64,000 nt of DNA from UBA4717 sp045536775 (GTDB lineage: Bacteria > Bacillota > Clostridia > Oscillospirales > CAG-272). Below the pieces are notes generated by a model. That model searched no databases and was not told where the DNA came from. It saw nothing but the letters and a program-made list of their open reading frames with translations. This document shows positions 52,974 to 62,617 of this stretch, in pieces. The first letter of the stretch is position 1, and each line of letters starts with the position of its first letter. The stretch is from the NCBI GenBank assembly GCA_045536775.1, contig JAZSOD010000085.1, forward strand, positions 1-64,000. Direction: 5' to 3'. Both the position numbers and the translations under genes were made by a program.

Positions 52974-53696
52974 TCAAACTATCTTAAGCGGGGTGAATTC
53001 AAGATAATCGGCGGATGTTATGTGGTATGTTATACCACCTTGCTCAAACGAACGCGGAATATCGTAAGATGCGTGAATATGTCCGAAATAACAGCGCTTA
53101 ACACCGTGACGCTTAAGCACCTCCGTTATCTGTTCGCACTCGAATCCGTTATAGACGGGTGGAAAGTGCAAAAAAGCCAATATTTCCGTTGCTTCACCGT
53201 GCTTGATCCTCAGCTTCTCCGCCTCTGTAAGACTAAGCTCAAGTCTTATAACTTCCCTTGCCACTATCTTTTCAAAATCAGCGTTTTCGGGTGCGTTACG
53301 GTTGTTTTCATCAAAGTACCAGCCTCTTGATCCTGCTATGATATATCCATCGACTAAATACGCGTTATTGTAAAGAAATCTTACGGTATTATAGTCGAAC
53401 GTTTCAAGCATCTCGTTAAGCTTTTTTAGGGAAGTCCACCAATAGTCGTGGTTGCCCTTCCCTATTATTTTTTGACCGTTGAGATGGTTGATAAACTCAA
53501 AGTCCTTGGCTGCTCCCATGTGTGACATTGCCCACGAAATGTCGCCTGCTATCACAACAGTATCTTCACTCGTTACAACGCTGTTCCAGTTTTTTTCAAG
53601 CTTGTACGTATAGTCCTGCCATCTTCTCCCGAAAACATCCATAGGCTTATCGTCGGAAAAGGACAGATGTGTGTCTGACAACACGAATAATGCCAT
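52974..53696 (-). CDS. Calcineurin-like metallophosphoesterase
   Basis: 240 residues. All metal-site motifs are visible: SDTHLS, GDISWAM, GKGNHDYWW, the FLHFPP block, and GHIHASYD. The family of small phosphoesterases acts on varied phosphoesters; the substrate is not known. It is the last gene of the secA-to-phosphoesterase run, 31 bp after thrC. GAGG lies before the ATG. No clear terminator follows. Confidence 0.88.
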   Translation of the reverse strand: MALFVLSDTHLSFSDDKPMDVFGRRWQDYTYKLEKNWNSVVTSEDTVVIAGDISWAMSHMGAAKDFEFINHLNGQKIIGKGNHDYWWTSLKKLNEMLETFDYNTVRFLYNNAYLVDGYIIAGSRGWYFDENNRNAPENADFEKIVAREVIRLELSLTEAEKLRIKHGEATEILAFLHFPPVYNGFECEQITEVLKRHGVKRCYFGHIHASYDIPRSFEQGGITYHITSADYLEFTPLKIV

Positions 53697-53726
53697 ATGT
53701 TTCCTCGCTTAATCTTAAAAGTCGGG

Positions 53727-55217
53727 TCATATACCAAGTGCGTTTGCAACCTCGGTGATCATATCGTCCTTGTTTATAACCTTCTTGAAACGCACCTCAC
53801 GCTTATCAATGTCCGAAAGAGGTGCGGGGATTTCTGTAGATGTTACCTTGGAAAGCATATCAAGTGCCATAAGATCGTCCTCGGGACGGTTTTCTCCAAG
53901 TGAGCAAAGAACGTCTGCTGCAAATTTATACGGGCTTGCGGTGGATGCAATAACCATCTTGGTGTTATCACCAGTTGACTTTACGTATTCGTTAGCGCAT
54001 TTTACTGCAACTGCGGTGTGAGTGTCAATGAGATAACCGTTGTTTTTGAAGGTTTCCTTAATAGTTTCAGCCGTCATTTTTTCGTCACAGAAATACCCCT
54101 CAAAGCTTTCTCTTATCTTTGTAAGACAATCGGCCGATACGGTGTATTTTCCGCTTTTTGCAAGCTCACTCATATAGCCTGCCGTCTCCTCACTTGACGT
54201 AAGAAGATAAAGAAGTCTTTCAAGATTGCTCGAAATAAGTATATCCATCGAAGGCGACATGGTAGTAAAGAACTTACGGTTTCTGTCATATACACCCGTA
54301 TTTATAAAATCTGTGAGGACGTTATTGCTGTTTGACGCGCAGATAAGCTTATTTATCGGAAGACCCATAAGCTTTGCAAAGTATGCGGCGAGAATGTTAC
54401 CGAAGTTACCTGTCGGAACGGTTACGTTTATCATATCGCCGTTCTTGATCTCTCCACTTTTAACAAGATCGCAGTATGCTGAAATATAGTAAACGATCTG
54501 TGGCGCAAGACGTCCCCAGTTTATAGAGTTAGCGCTTGAAAGAAAATATCCGTTAGCGTTGAGCTTATCAGCGAATTCTCTGTCGGAAAAAATCTTCTTA
54601 ACGCCGTTTTGTGCGTCGTCAAAGTTGCCCACTATCGAGCATACGTTTACGTTATTACCCGTCTGTGTTGCCATCTGGAGCTTCTGGACGCGGCTCACTC
54701 CGTCCTCGGGATAATAAACCATGATCTTTATCTTATCAATGTCCTTATATCCCTCAAGAGCCGCTTTTCCGGTATCTCCCGAGGTTGCAACGAGAATAAA
54801 CGCGCATCTGTCCTCGCTTGTTCCCTCAAGAGCGCCGGTAAGAAGTCTTGGCATTATCTGAAGGGCCATATCCTTGGACGCGCAGGTAGGACCGTGCCAA
54901 AGCTCAAGAACATAGGAGTTATCTCCGAGCTTCGTAAGAGGTGCCGCGCCACCCGGGAACTTTTCGGGAGCATAAGCCTTTTCGGCGCTGTCGAGCAAAT
55001 AGCCTTTATCGTAGTCGGTGAGAAACATAGAAAGTATCTCTGACGCTCTGTGAGGGTAATCAAGCGGACAAAGTCTATCAACATCGGCTAATGTCAGCTC
55101 GGGAATGCTTTCGGGCACGAAAAGTCCTCCGTCCTCTGCAAGTCCCGTCTTAATTGCAAACATAGACGACACGCTGTTTTCTGCTTTGATCTTTCCTCTT
55201 GTGCTGATGTAATTCAT
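53727..55217 (-). CDS. thrC: Threonine synthase
   Basis: 496 residues, the longer bacterial type. It converts phosphohomoserine to threonine with PLP. The cofactor Lys is in GPTCASKDMALQIMPRLL, and SGDTGKAALEGY, VPTGNFGNILAAY and SAHTAV-like DTHTAVAVKCANEY blocks follow. AAAGGAAAA precedes the ATG. It lies between the dipeptidase and the phosphoesterase; lysC is 40 kb away, and no hom or thrB is seen. Confidence 0.95.
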   Translation of the reverse strand: MNYISTRGKIKAENSVSSMFAIKTGLAEDGGLFVPESIPELTLADVDRLCPLDYPHRASEILSMFLTDYDKGYLLDSAEKAYAPEKFPGGAAPLTKLGDNSYVLELWHGPTCASKDMALQIMPRLLTGALEGTSEDRCAFILVATSGDTGKAALEGYKDIDKIKIMVYYPEDGVSRVQKLQMATQTGNNVNVCSIVGNFDDAQNGVKKIFSDREFADKLNANGYFLSSANSINWGRLAPQIVYYISAYCDLVKSGEIKNGDMINVTVPTGNFGNILAAYFAKLMGLPINKLICASNSNNVLTDFINTGVYDRNRKFFTTMSPSMDILISSNLERLLYLLTSSEETAGYMSELAKSGKYTVSADCLTKIRESFEGYFCDEKMTAETIKETFKNNGYLIDTHTAVAVKCANEYVKSTGDNTKMVIASTASPYKFAADVLCSLGENRPEDDLMALDMLSKVTSTEIPAPLSDIDKREVRFKKVINKDDMITEVANALGI

Positions 55218-55244
55218 TGTCTTTTCCTTTCAACATCATTTGAT

Positions 55245-56189
55245 TTATAGGTTTTGAGCAAGAAAATTTCTTGCGTTTGTATACATGATTTTTTCGGTAA
55301 TGTCCGAAATAGACGGAGTGTCGAGGATCGCTTCTCTGAGTTTACTTAAATCAGACACATCTGTTATGCCTTGAGGGAGTGTTTCTACTCCGTCAAAATC
55401 ACAACCGAGGCATACTGCACTCGGGTTGATAGAAGCGTAATGCTCAATGTGCCGTATAACGGCAGAAATATCGGCATTAGCTCCGCAGAGGTGCTGAGGC
55501 GCCATACTTATGCCGACTACACCTCCAAGCCTTGCAATTTCTTTATAAAACTCATCTGTAAGATTGCGTGAATGTGCAAATACCGCTCTTGAATTTGAAT
55601 GTGTAGCAACGATCGGCTTTCCATGCTTTACTGCTATATTGAGAACTTCTTCTATCATTTTGTCACTTGCGTGTGATACGTCGGGTATAATTCCGACTCT
55701 GAAGCACTCGTTAACTACTGATTTACCAAATTCAGTAAGACCTGCGTTTGTATCGTGTGCACCGCCAACGGCATTTACTCCGTTCCACACAAGCGTCAAC
55801 AGTCTGACATCGGCAAGCCATAATTGCTTTACTCTCGATAGGTCTTCACCAAGCAAAGCACCACCCTCAACAGCGAAAACAAGGGATGACGTGCCATTTT
55901 CTTCATTCTCAAGGATATGTCTGCCGCACGTAGCTTTTTTTACGGAAATACCTTTTCTTGCGGCGAGAAACAGGTCTCTGTCAAGGATTATAGAGCCTTC
56001 TATGAAAGCGTCAAAGGCTTCGTCAGGCCCAAGTCTCTTATCCGACCACATCGCCATTACCTGAATAAAGCTTTGGAATTTCAAAAGCTTATCAAGAGAA
56101 AGATGTCCATGCCTGTCAAGCGTCGAATCTTTGCTTTTTCTCGCCTCGTACAGTGTGTCGCAGTGAAGGTCGCAAATTCTTCCTGTCAT
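55245..56189 (-). CDS. Membrane dipeptidase-type M19 peptidase
   Basis: 314 residues. The M19 (renal dipeptidase) zinc-site residues are visible: HCD in CDLHCDTLYEA, Glu in AVEGGALLGED, His in DVSHASDKMIEE, His/Arg in THSNSRAVFAHSRN and Asp in GCDFDG. Despite the family name, no signal peptide or membrane segment is seen, so a cytoplasmic location is likely. It cleaves dipeptides, and the physiological substrate is unknown. GAGGTG precedes the ATG. Confidence 0.9.
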   Translation of the reverse strand: MTGRICDLHCDTLYEARKSKDSTLDRHGHLSLDKLLKFQSFIQVMAMWSDKRLGPDEAFDAFIEGSIILDRDLFLAARKGISVKKATCGRHILENEENGTSSLVFAVEGGALLGEDLSRVKQLWLADVRLLTLVWNGVNAVGGAHDTNAGLTEFGKSVVNECFRVGIIPDVSHASDKMIEEVLNIAVKHGKPIVATHSNSRAVFAHSRNLTDEFYKEIARLGGVVGISMAPQHLCGANADISAVIRHIEHYASINPSAVCLGCDFDGVETLPQGITDVSDLSKLREAILDTPSISDITEKIMYTNARNFLAQNL

Positions 56190-56210
56190 ATATGCACCTC
56201 AAATACAGTA

Positions 56211-56654
56211 TTATCGAACTCGTCCGCTTGAATAAAAGGCGTTTCTTATATGATTTATACTGCACGCCGAGAGCTTCAACGTTTCCCCATCGGAATAACG
56301 CTCGTCGATCGGCGGTACCCAGACCTCAATAACGTCAACACGCGAGTTTTTACCTACTACAAAATCATCGGTAATATGATCGCGTATAAAGCTATTGGCG
56401 GCAGTCAGAATATTTGTACGCTTAACGTAACCTACCGCTTTTCCGGGTCGGTGTTTCAAACCGTTTTTGCCTTTCGTTCTGCATTTGACTTCAATAAAAA
56501 CAATGTATTCTCCGTCAAGCGCGATTATGTCAATTTCTTTATGAGAAGCATAATAATTGGACTCAAGAACCCTATATCCGCATTTTTCAGTTATATATTC
56601 TCTTGCAATTCGCTCGCCTTGCCGTCCTAGCTCTCTATTATTTACATTCTTCAT
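56211..56654 (-). CDS. yraN: YraN/UPF0102-family nuclease-like protein
   Basis: 147 residues. The restriction-endonuclease-like core has GRQGERIAREYI, the EIDIIALDG segment and the FIEVKCRTK metal motif. The family is widespread beside rnhB and has no confirmed activity. The start overlaps the rnhB stop by four bases (ATGA), implying translational coupling. The C-terminus is longer than in many homologues (about 25 residues), ending in a basic stretch. Confidence 0.88.
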   Translation of the reverse strand: MKNVNNRELGRQGERIAREYITEKCGYRVLESNYYASHKEIDIIALDGEYIVFIEVKCRTKGKNGLKHRPGKAVGYVKRTNILTAANSFIRDHITDDFVVGKNSRVDVIEVWVPPIDERYSDGETLKLSACSINHIRNAFYSSGRVR

Positions 56655-57277
56655 TTTTTATCTTCGTTAAGGAATTTGAGAAATGTCATTCTGTATTCCT
56701 CGCAAGGACCGTACTGTCTCACAAGATTCATATGCTCTTTTGTGGGATATCCCTTATGTCCAGCAATTTTATACTGCGGATACTTAGCATCAAGCTCGGT
56801 ACACATTCTGTCTCTTGTGACCTTAGCTAAAATCGATGCAGCGGCTATTGACGGTGATATAGAATCACCTTTTACCACGGAAAAAGCGGGTATTGTAAAT
56901 CCACGGGTACAGTTGCCGTCAACTAATACCGCGTCAGGCTTAACACCCATATTATCGATAGCACGACGCATAGCAAGCATCGATGCATTAAGTATATTTA
57001 TCTCGTCGATCTCTTTGGGAGTTGCAATACCGACGCCCCAAGCAATCGCAGTTTTACAAATAACCTCATACAACGCTTCGCGCTTCTTTTCACTTAACTT
57101 TTTTGAATCGTTAAGTCCTTCGATAACTACTCCCTCCGGCAGAATACACGCGCCCGCAACTACGGGTCCGACAAGCGGGCCGCGACCCGCTTCGTCTGTA
57201 CCGCACACTACCTCATATCCTCTGCTCCAAAGCTCACTTTCGAGTTCGAACGTAAGGGGCTTTGCTTCTTTTTTCAT
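56651..57277 (-). CDS. rnhB: Ribonuclease HII
   Basis: 208 residues. The active-site Asp-Glu pair is in CGTDEAGRGPLVGPVVAGA; further conserved parts are NDSKKLSEKKR, AAASILAKVTRDR and HKGYPTKEH. It cuts RNA in RNA-DNA hybrids and excises single ribonucleotides. It lies 6 bp after rbgA, a conserved neighbour in Firmicutes. Confidence 0.96.
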   Translation of the reverse strand: MKKEAKPLTFELESELWSRGYEVVCGTDEAGRGPLVGPVVAGACILPEGVVIEGLNDSKKLSEKKREALYEVICKTAIAWGVGIATPKEIDEINILNASMLAMRRAIDNMGVKPDAVLVDGNCTRGFTIPAFSVVKGDSISPSIAAASILAKVTRDRMCTELDAKYPQYKIAGHKGYPTKEHMNLVRQYGPCEEYRMTFLKFLNEDKK

Positions 57278-57283
57278 ATACGG

Positions 57284-58150
57284 TTACCTCGGTCTCTCAA
57301 GGGTTATACGACCTATAACTCCACCGCGGAATTCATCGAGCAGCATAGTTGCACATCTCTCCGTATTTATCTCACCGCCCGAAATTATACAACCGCGTTT
57401 TCTCCCTATTTCCTCAAAAAGCTCCCAATCGGTATAGTCTTCGTATTTGTCTATGCTATCAAGCTTATATCTCGCACATAAAAGCTCGGGGTAATATTTA
57501 CGAAGTCTTCCGCAAAGCCTCATTGCAATAAGCTCAGTGTCAAGTATCTGATCACGTATAGCGCCTGTCATAGCGAGACTTTCGCCAACCTCTTCGTCTT
57601 CAAATTTAGGCCATAGCACACCGGGCATATCAAGCAAGTCAATGCCAATATTCGTGGAAACCCATTGTTTGTTGACAGTGACGCCCGGTCTGTCCTCGAC
57701 CTTAGCCTTTTTATTACCAGAAAGCCTGTTTATGAGCGATGATTTACCGACGTTCGGTATTCCGACTATCATAGCCTTGAGACGTCTTCCCGACATGCCC
57801 TTGCTCTCGTACCTTTCAAGCTTGTCGCCGAGAATATCTCTTACAGCGGGCATTATTTTGTCAATTCCCTGTCCCTTGTTAACGTCAGTAATGATACAAC
57901 CCTTGCCTTTGCCCGAGTAATACGCAAGCCACTCGTTAAAAGTATCGGGATCGGCAAGCAAGGCTTTATTGAGAAGCGTCAAAACAGGCTTATTGCCTAT
58001 TATTTTCGATATTTCGGGGTTTCTTGAGCTATAAGGTATTCTTGCATCCAAAAGCTCAATAACAATATCCACAAGTCCGAGGCACTCGCTTATAAGCCGT
58101 CTCGTTTTCGCCATGTGGCCCGGAAACCACTGTATCTGATCTGATGGCAT
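57284..58150 (-). CDS. rbgA: Ribosome biogenesis GTPase A (YlqF)
   Basis: 288 residues of a circularly permuted GTPase. The N-terminal QWFPGHMAKTRRLI is the family signature; the G4 motif LLNKALLADP comes before G1 GIPNVGKSSLINRL and G3 LDMPGVLWP. RbgA acts late in 50S subunit assembly. AGGAGG precedes the ATG. It is followed directly by rnhB. Confidence 0.96.
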   Translation of the reverse strand: MPSDQIQWFPGHMAKTRRLISECLGLVDIVIELLDARIPYSSRNPEISKIIGNKPVLTLLNKALLADPDTFNEWLAYYSGKGKGCIITDVNKGQGIDKIMPAVRDILGDKLERYESKGMSGRRLKAMIVGIPNVGKSSLINRLSGNKKAKVEDRPGVTVNKQWVSTNIGIDLLDMPGVLWPKFEDEEVGESLAMTGAIRDQILDTELIAMRLCGRLRKYYPELLCARYKLDSIDKYEDYTDWELFEEIGRKRGCIISGGEINTERCATMLLDEFRGGVIGRITLERPR

Positions 58151-58168
58151 TGTAACGCCTCCTGAAAA

Positions 58169-60943
58169 TTACTCCTCTGCTTCGCTCTGACCCGCGCCGC
58201 AGCACTTCTTATATTTCTTTCCGCTTCCGCACGGACAAGGATCGTTTCTTCCGACCTTTACTGCATTACGAACAGTCGACTGCAAAACAGGCTTTTCGGG
58301 TGCTTTTGTTCTTCCCTGTTCAAAAGCCAGATTCATTCTGCCGCCCTTTGATTCCTTGAGAACCTGAACTCTCTCTATCTTTTCTCTCGGAACGATAGTG
58401 AGAATGTTCCTTGTAACCGACTGCTTGATCGAATAGATCATTTCATCAAACATGTTTGAGCCCTGAAGCTTATACTCGCTGATAGGGTTTCTCTGGGCAT
58501 ATCCCTGGAGAAATACGCCACTTCTCATCTGATCCATCGCCTCAAGATGCTCGACCCAGTTGGTATCAACACTTCTGAGAAGAACTACTCGCTCTACCTC
58601 ACGCATACGCTCGCCAAAAAGCATTTCTTTTTCCGTATAAAGCTTGTCGGCACGTTCATTTAACATTTGTACTATCTGTTCGGCATCGATTCTGTCATAA
58701 TCGTCGGACATATATCTGAAGTCGGTATCAAACGTGAGATATCCGTAAAAATATGATCTGAGTCCATCGAAATTCCAGTCGTCAACCACATTGGCAGAGG
58801 TGCATTCTTCAACAACGGACGAAATAACGTCACGTATCATACGCTTTATGGTGGCGCTGACGTCATTGCCATTCATAACATCGCGGCGCTGAGAATAAAT
58901 AATGGATCTCTGCTGATTCATAACGTCATCGTATTCAATTACCGATTTTCTGAAGCCGAACTCGCGGTCCTCTATTCTCATCTGTGCAGATTCAATACTG
59001 TTGGTCAGTATCTTTTGGTCAATGATCGTGTCCTCCGGAATATTCAGAGTCTTTACCACCGACATTATCCTCTCCCCGCCAAACAGACGCATAAGATCGT
59101 CCTCGAGGGAAATGAAGAATCTGGATGCTCCGGGATCGCCCTGACGTCCCGCACGTCCTCTTAACTGATTATCTATTCTGCGGCTTTTATGTCTCTCGGT
59201 TCCGAGAATAAACAAACCGCCCGCTTCTCGCACCTTTTCAGCTTCCGGCGCAATTTCGATCTTGTACTTTTCCACAAGCTCGTTAAAGAGCTTGCGAGCC
59301 GAAGAGACCTCCTCGATACTTTCGTCTGAAGTACCGACAGCAAGAGCGATTATTTCTTCCGGAATATCGCGGCGTCGCATCTCGCTCTTTGCCATAAATT
59401 CAGCGTTACCGCCGAGCATAATATCGGTACCGCGTCCTGCCATATTTGTGGAAATGGTAACGGCTCCGTATTTTCCCGCCTGAGCAACTATCTGAGCCTC
59501 TTTTTCATGGTGTTTTGCGTTCAGTACGTTGTGTGGTATTCCGTTTTTTTTGAGAATATCAGAAAGGATTTCTGATTTTTCAACAGAAACCGTGCCGACA
59601 AGGACGGGTTGTCCTTTTTCGTGGCAAGCTTTGATCTGATTAATGATAGCGCGGTATTTACCCTTCTCGGTCGTATAAACGGCATCGGTCATGTCCTGAC
59701 GTATCATAGGTTTATTTGTGGGAACTTCAACAACGTCGAGAGCGTATATTTCTCTGAACTCGTTTTCTTCGGTGAGAGCTGTACCCGTCATACCCGAAAG
59801 CTTTTTATAAAGTCTGAAATAGTTCTGGAAGCTGATGGTTGCAAGAGTCTTATTTTCGCGCTTTATCTCGACTTTTTCCTTTGCCTCGATTGCCTGGTGC
59901 AGACTGTCAGAGTATCTTCTGCCGTACATAATTCTGCCTGTGAAGGAGTCGATTATAAGAACCTCGCCATCCTTGACTATATAATCGTCGTCACGCTTCA
60001 TAATTCCGTGAGCGCGCATTGCCTGATTAATATGATGAGTAATCGCAGCATTTTCCGGATCCGATAAATTTTCAAGTCCGAAATATCTTTCTGCCTTTTC
60101 GATACCCAACTTAGTGAGGTTTACAGTCTTTGCCTTTTCGTCTATAACGTAATCGGCATCCACCTCATCCATAAGCTCCTTCTTGTCAGCTTCCTTTATA
60201 ACGAACTTACGGAAGTTTCTGACAAGAGCATCTGCCTTAGCATAAAGATCACTCACCTCGTCACCCGCGCCCGAAATAATAAGGGGCGTTCTTGCTTCAT
60301 CAATGAGTATGGAGTCCACCTCATCTACGATTGCAAAAGCGTGACCTCTCTGATAAAGCTGAGAGCTGTAAATTGCCATATTGTCGCGCAGGTAATCAAA
60401 GCCAAATTCATTGTTTGTGCCGTATGTTATATCGGCCATATAAGCTTTCTGCTTCTCTAACGGATCCTGATCGTGAACAACAAGCCCCGTCCTGAGTCCG
60501 AGAAAACCGTATACTCTGCCCATTTCGTCGCTGTCACGCTTAGCAAGGTATTCGTTGACGGTGACAACGTGAACGCCGTTCCCTGTGAGGGCATTAAGAT
60601 AAGCAGGGAGAGTTGCAACAAGGGTCTTACCCTCTCCTGTTCTCATTTCTGCGATTCTGCCCTGGTGAAGAATAACACCGCCCACAAGCTGAACTCTGAA
60701 CGGACGCTTCCCGAGAACTCTATCATCCGCCTCTCGAACAAGCGCAAACGCGTCGCACAATATATCATCAAGAGTCTCTCCATCAGCAAGGCGCTGCTTC
60801 AAAGCGTCGGTCGTAGCACGAAGCTCAGCATCGGTCATATTCTTATATTTGGGTGCAAGCTCTTCAATCTTATCAACGATGGGGTAGATCTTTTTGAGCT
60901 GGCGCTCACTGTAGGTACCAAATATCTTATCGATCAGTTTCAT
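58169..60943 (-). CDS. secA: Preprotein translocase ATPase SecA
   Basis: 924 residues. Walker A MRTGEGKTLVATLPAYL, the DEAD-like VDEVDSILIDEARTPL, and helicase-type NMAGRGTDIMLGGNAEF and QLRGRAGRQGDPGASRFFISLEDD blocks are visible. The C-terminal zinc motif CPCGSGKKYKKCCG binds SecB or ribosomes in relatives. SecA drives export of signal-peptide proteins such as the binding lipoprotein and the VanY-type protein here. It opens a run of seven same-strand genes. The promoter is at 61005-61033. Confidence 0.98.
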   Translation of the reverse strand: MKLIDKIFGTYSERQLKKIYPIVDKIEELAPKYKNMTDAELRATTDALKQRLADGETLDDILCDAFALVREADDRVLGKRPFRVQLVGGVILHQGRIAEMRTGEGKTLVATLPAYLNALTGNGVHVVTVNEYLAKRDSDEMGRVYGFLGLRTGLVVHDQDPLEKQKAYMADITYGTNNEFGFDYLRDNMAIYSSQLYQRGHAFAIVDEVDSILIDEARTPLIISGAGDEVSDLYAKADALVRNFRKFVIKEADKKELMDEVDADYVIDEKAKTVNLTKLGIEKAERYFGLENLSDPENAAITHHINQAMRAHGIMKRDDDYIVKDGEVLIIDSFTGRIMYGRRYSDSLHQAIEAKEKVEIKRENKTLATISFQNYFRLYKKLSGMTGTALTEENEFREIYALDVVEVPTNKPMIRQDMTDAVYTTEKGKYRAIINQIKACHEKGQPVLVGTVSVEKSEILSDILKKNGIPHNVLNAKHHEKEAQIVAQAGKYGAVTISTNMAGRGTDIMLGGNAEFMAKSEMRRRDIPEEIIALAVGTSDESIEEVSSARKLFNELVEKYKIEIAPEAEKVREAGGLFILGTERHKSRRIDNQLRGRAGRQGDPGASRFFISLEDDLMRLFGGERIMSVVKTLNIPEDTIIDQKILTNSIESAQMRIEDREFGFRKSVIEYDDVMNQQRSIIYSQRRDVMNGNDVSATIKRMIRDVISSVVEECTSANVVDDWNFDGLRSYFYGYLTFDTDFRYMSDDYDRIDAEQIVQMLNERADKLYTEKEMLFGERMREVERVVLLRSVDTNWVEHLEAMDQMRSGVFLQGYAQRNPISEYKLQGSNMFDEMIYSIKQSVTRNILTIVPREKIERVQVLKESKGGRMNLAFEQGRTKAPEKPVLQSTVRNAVKVGRNDPCPCGSGKKYKKCCGAGQSEAEE

Positions 60944-60970
60944 TTAGCATAACCTTTCTGAGTATATAAA

Positions 60971-60982
60971 CGCAAATTTGCG
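60971..60982. repeat. Perfect 12-bp palindrome in the secA leader
   Basis: CGCAAATTTGCG at 60971-60982 is its own reverse complement and lies about 16-28 bases downstream of the predicted transcript start of secA. It could be an operator or form dimeric RNA contacts; no regulator is identified. Confidence 0.5.
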
Positions 60983-61004
60983 AAATTTATCCATATTACA
61001 TTTT

Positions 61005-61033
61005 ATTATACTTTATAATTAAGGATTTTACAA
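61005..61033 (-). promoter_or_regulatory. Promoter of the secA run
   Basis: On the minus strand TTGTAA (61033-61028) and TATAAT (61010-61005) are 17 bp apart, about 62 bp before the secA start. Confidence 0.8.
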
Positions 61034-61050
61034 GTATTTTTTGTTAACTA

Positions 61051-61083
61051 AAAAAGAAAAAACGCGGTTTTGCCGCGTTTTTT
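61051..61083 (-). terminator. Intrinsic terminator after pepD
   Basis: AAAAAACGCGG (61057-61067) and CCGCGTTTTTT (61073-61083) form an 11-bp stem with a 5-base loop; on the minus strand the T tract extends with TTTTTTCTTTTT. It lies three bases from the pepD stop. Confidence 0.92.
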
Positions 61084-61085
61084 CA

Positions 61086-62504
61086 CTATTTATTTACCAT
61101 AACTCTTAAAAGATCGTTAAATCTGACAAAGGATTCTATCTCCATGTGTTCATTGGGTGTGTGGATGTCATAGATATTAGGACCAATCGAGATTATATCC
61201 ATATCCGGTATTTGGGATTTTACAAGTCCGCATTCAAGTCCTGCGTGAATAGCAGTAACTCTTCCCTCGCGTCCGCTGACCTCTTTATACGAAGAAAGAT
61301 AAATTTTTGCAAGCTTGGATTCAGGGTCATATTGCCATCCGGGATACTCACTTTCAAAAACAGCGTCAAATCCTGCGCATTTAGCAAGTTCCTCAGTCTT
61401 CTCCTTCATAGAAACGAGAGAATCCGTTACCGAGGAACGCATAGATACGGTTATAACCAACTCACCGTTGATCTCCTTGAACGAAGCGAAATTTGAAGAG
61501 CTTTCAACGAGCCCTTCCATATCGCGGCTCATTGCGTATACACCGTGCATAATCGATGGAGTCAAGGTCATAACAGAAGCCGCAAAGTCTTTCGAAAATA
61601 CAGGGGCGTCTTCGGCATCGTTTACGGTAATATATATTTTTTTATCTTCTTCATTTGCCTTAGCCGCAAGCGTTGCTTCATAATCACTGCAAACACTTCT
61701 TACGGCATCATAGTCATCGGTTTTTACGGTAATAACGCATTCACGGGCAATAGCATTGTCCATATTTCCTCCAACAATACCGCAGAGTGATATCTTATCA
61801 CCTAAAAGTTGAAGAAGCCTGGAGGCAGACTGACAAGCGCTTATTCTTCCGAGATGAATATCACATCCCGAGTGTCCGCCCTTTAATCCGCCTATCTTGA
61901 TCTTTAGCGTTTTTCCGTTAGCGTGACCCGCATATTCAAGCTTACGTGTAAGTCTGCACCTTACTCCGCCTGCACTTCCTGCTATCGCCTCTCCGTCACA
62001 TTCTGTATCGAGGTTTATCATCCTTCTTGACTTGATCTTACTGTAATCAAAGTTTATCGCACCGACCAGTCCGGTTTCCTCTCCCGTGGTAAACAAACAT
62101 TCTATCTCGGGTGCATCGAAATTATCGTCATCAAGAATTGAGAGCATTATGGCTACAGCCGCACCGTCATCGGCGCCGAGCGTAGTACCGTCAGCCCAGA
62201 TATAACCGTCTCGCTCAACAAGGCGGAGACCGTCTTTTAAGAAATCAAAGACAGTATCGACATTCTTCTCACAGACCATATCAAGATGACCTTGAAGAAG
62301 AACGGGAGCTTCAGTCTCTCGTCCCTTGCTTGCAGGCTTACGAACAAGCACGCAGTCATTTTCATCGTGATAACAGTAATAGCCCTTGCTCTTGGCAAAA
62401 CCTTCGACAAAGTCAGCTAATCCTTTTTCATTCCCCGATCCGTGAGGTATAGAGCAAATTTTCTCAAAGAAGCGGTATGCGGATATATTTTTATAATCAA
62501 TCAT
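61086..62504 (-). CDS. pepD: Aminoacyl-histidine dipeptidase (PepD, M20 family)
   Basis: 472 residues. The M20 metal site is visible: QGHLDMV, GTTLGADDGAAVA, FTTGEETGLVGA, and a later SGCDIHLGRISA block. The N-terminal FFEKICSIPHGSGNE matches PepD (Xaa-His dipeptidase). It hydrolyses short peptides in the cytoplasm. The ribosome site GGAG is about 12 bases before the ATG. It has its own promoter and terminator. Confidence 0.93.
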   Translation of the reverse strand: MIDYKNISAYRFFEKICSIPHGSGNEKGLADFVEGFAKSKGYYCYHDENDCVLVRKPASKGRETEAPVLLQGHLDMVCEKNVDTVFDFLKDGLRLVERDGYIWADGTTLGADDGAAVAIMLSILDDDNFDAPEIECLFTTGEETGLVGAINFDYSKIKSRRMINLDTECDGEAIAGSAGGVRCRLTRKLEYAGHANGKTLKIKIGGLKGGHSGCDIHLGRISACQSASRLLQLLGDKISLCGIVGGNMDNAIARECVITVKTDDYDAVRSVCSDYEATLAAKANEEDKKIYITVNDAEDAPVFSKDFAASVMTLTPSIMHGVYAMSRDMEGLVESSSNFASFKEINGELVITVSMRSSVTDSLVSMKEKTEELAKCAGFDAVFESEYPGWQYDPESKLAKIYLSSYKEVSGREGRVTAIHAGLECGLVKSQIPDMDIISIGPNIYDIHTPNEHMEIESFVRFNDLLRVMVNK

Positions 62505-62542
62505 TGGTATATATTCTCCGTTTGGTTACTGTTCTTTAGTTT

Positions 62543-62571
62543 ATTATATTCCGTAGTACATTATTCGTCAA
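62543..62571 (-). promoter_or_regulatory. Promoter of pepD
   Basis: On the minus strand TTGACG (62571-62566) and TATAAT (62548-62543) are 17 bp apart, 38 bp before the pepD start. Confidence 0.88.
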
Positions 62572-62580
62572 GTCCTCGCA

Positions 62581-62610
62581 GAAAGAAGGTCCATTTTTGA
62601 ATGGACCTTC
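62581..62610 (-). terminator. Intrinsic terminator after the acyl-CoA synthetase gene
   Basis: GAAGGTCCAT (62585-62594) and ATGGACCTTC (62601-62610) form a perfect 10-bp stem; on the minus strand TTTCT follows. It lies seven bases after the synthetase stop. Confidence 0.82.
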
Positions 62611-62617
62611 AAAATTA

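Noticed and set aside
56676..57437. A 253-codon open frame on the + strand opposite rnhB and rbgA
   Set aside because: The opposite strand encodes two clear conserved enzymes; the + frame shows no motif and spans two genes.
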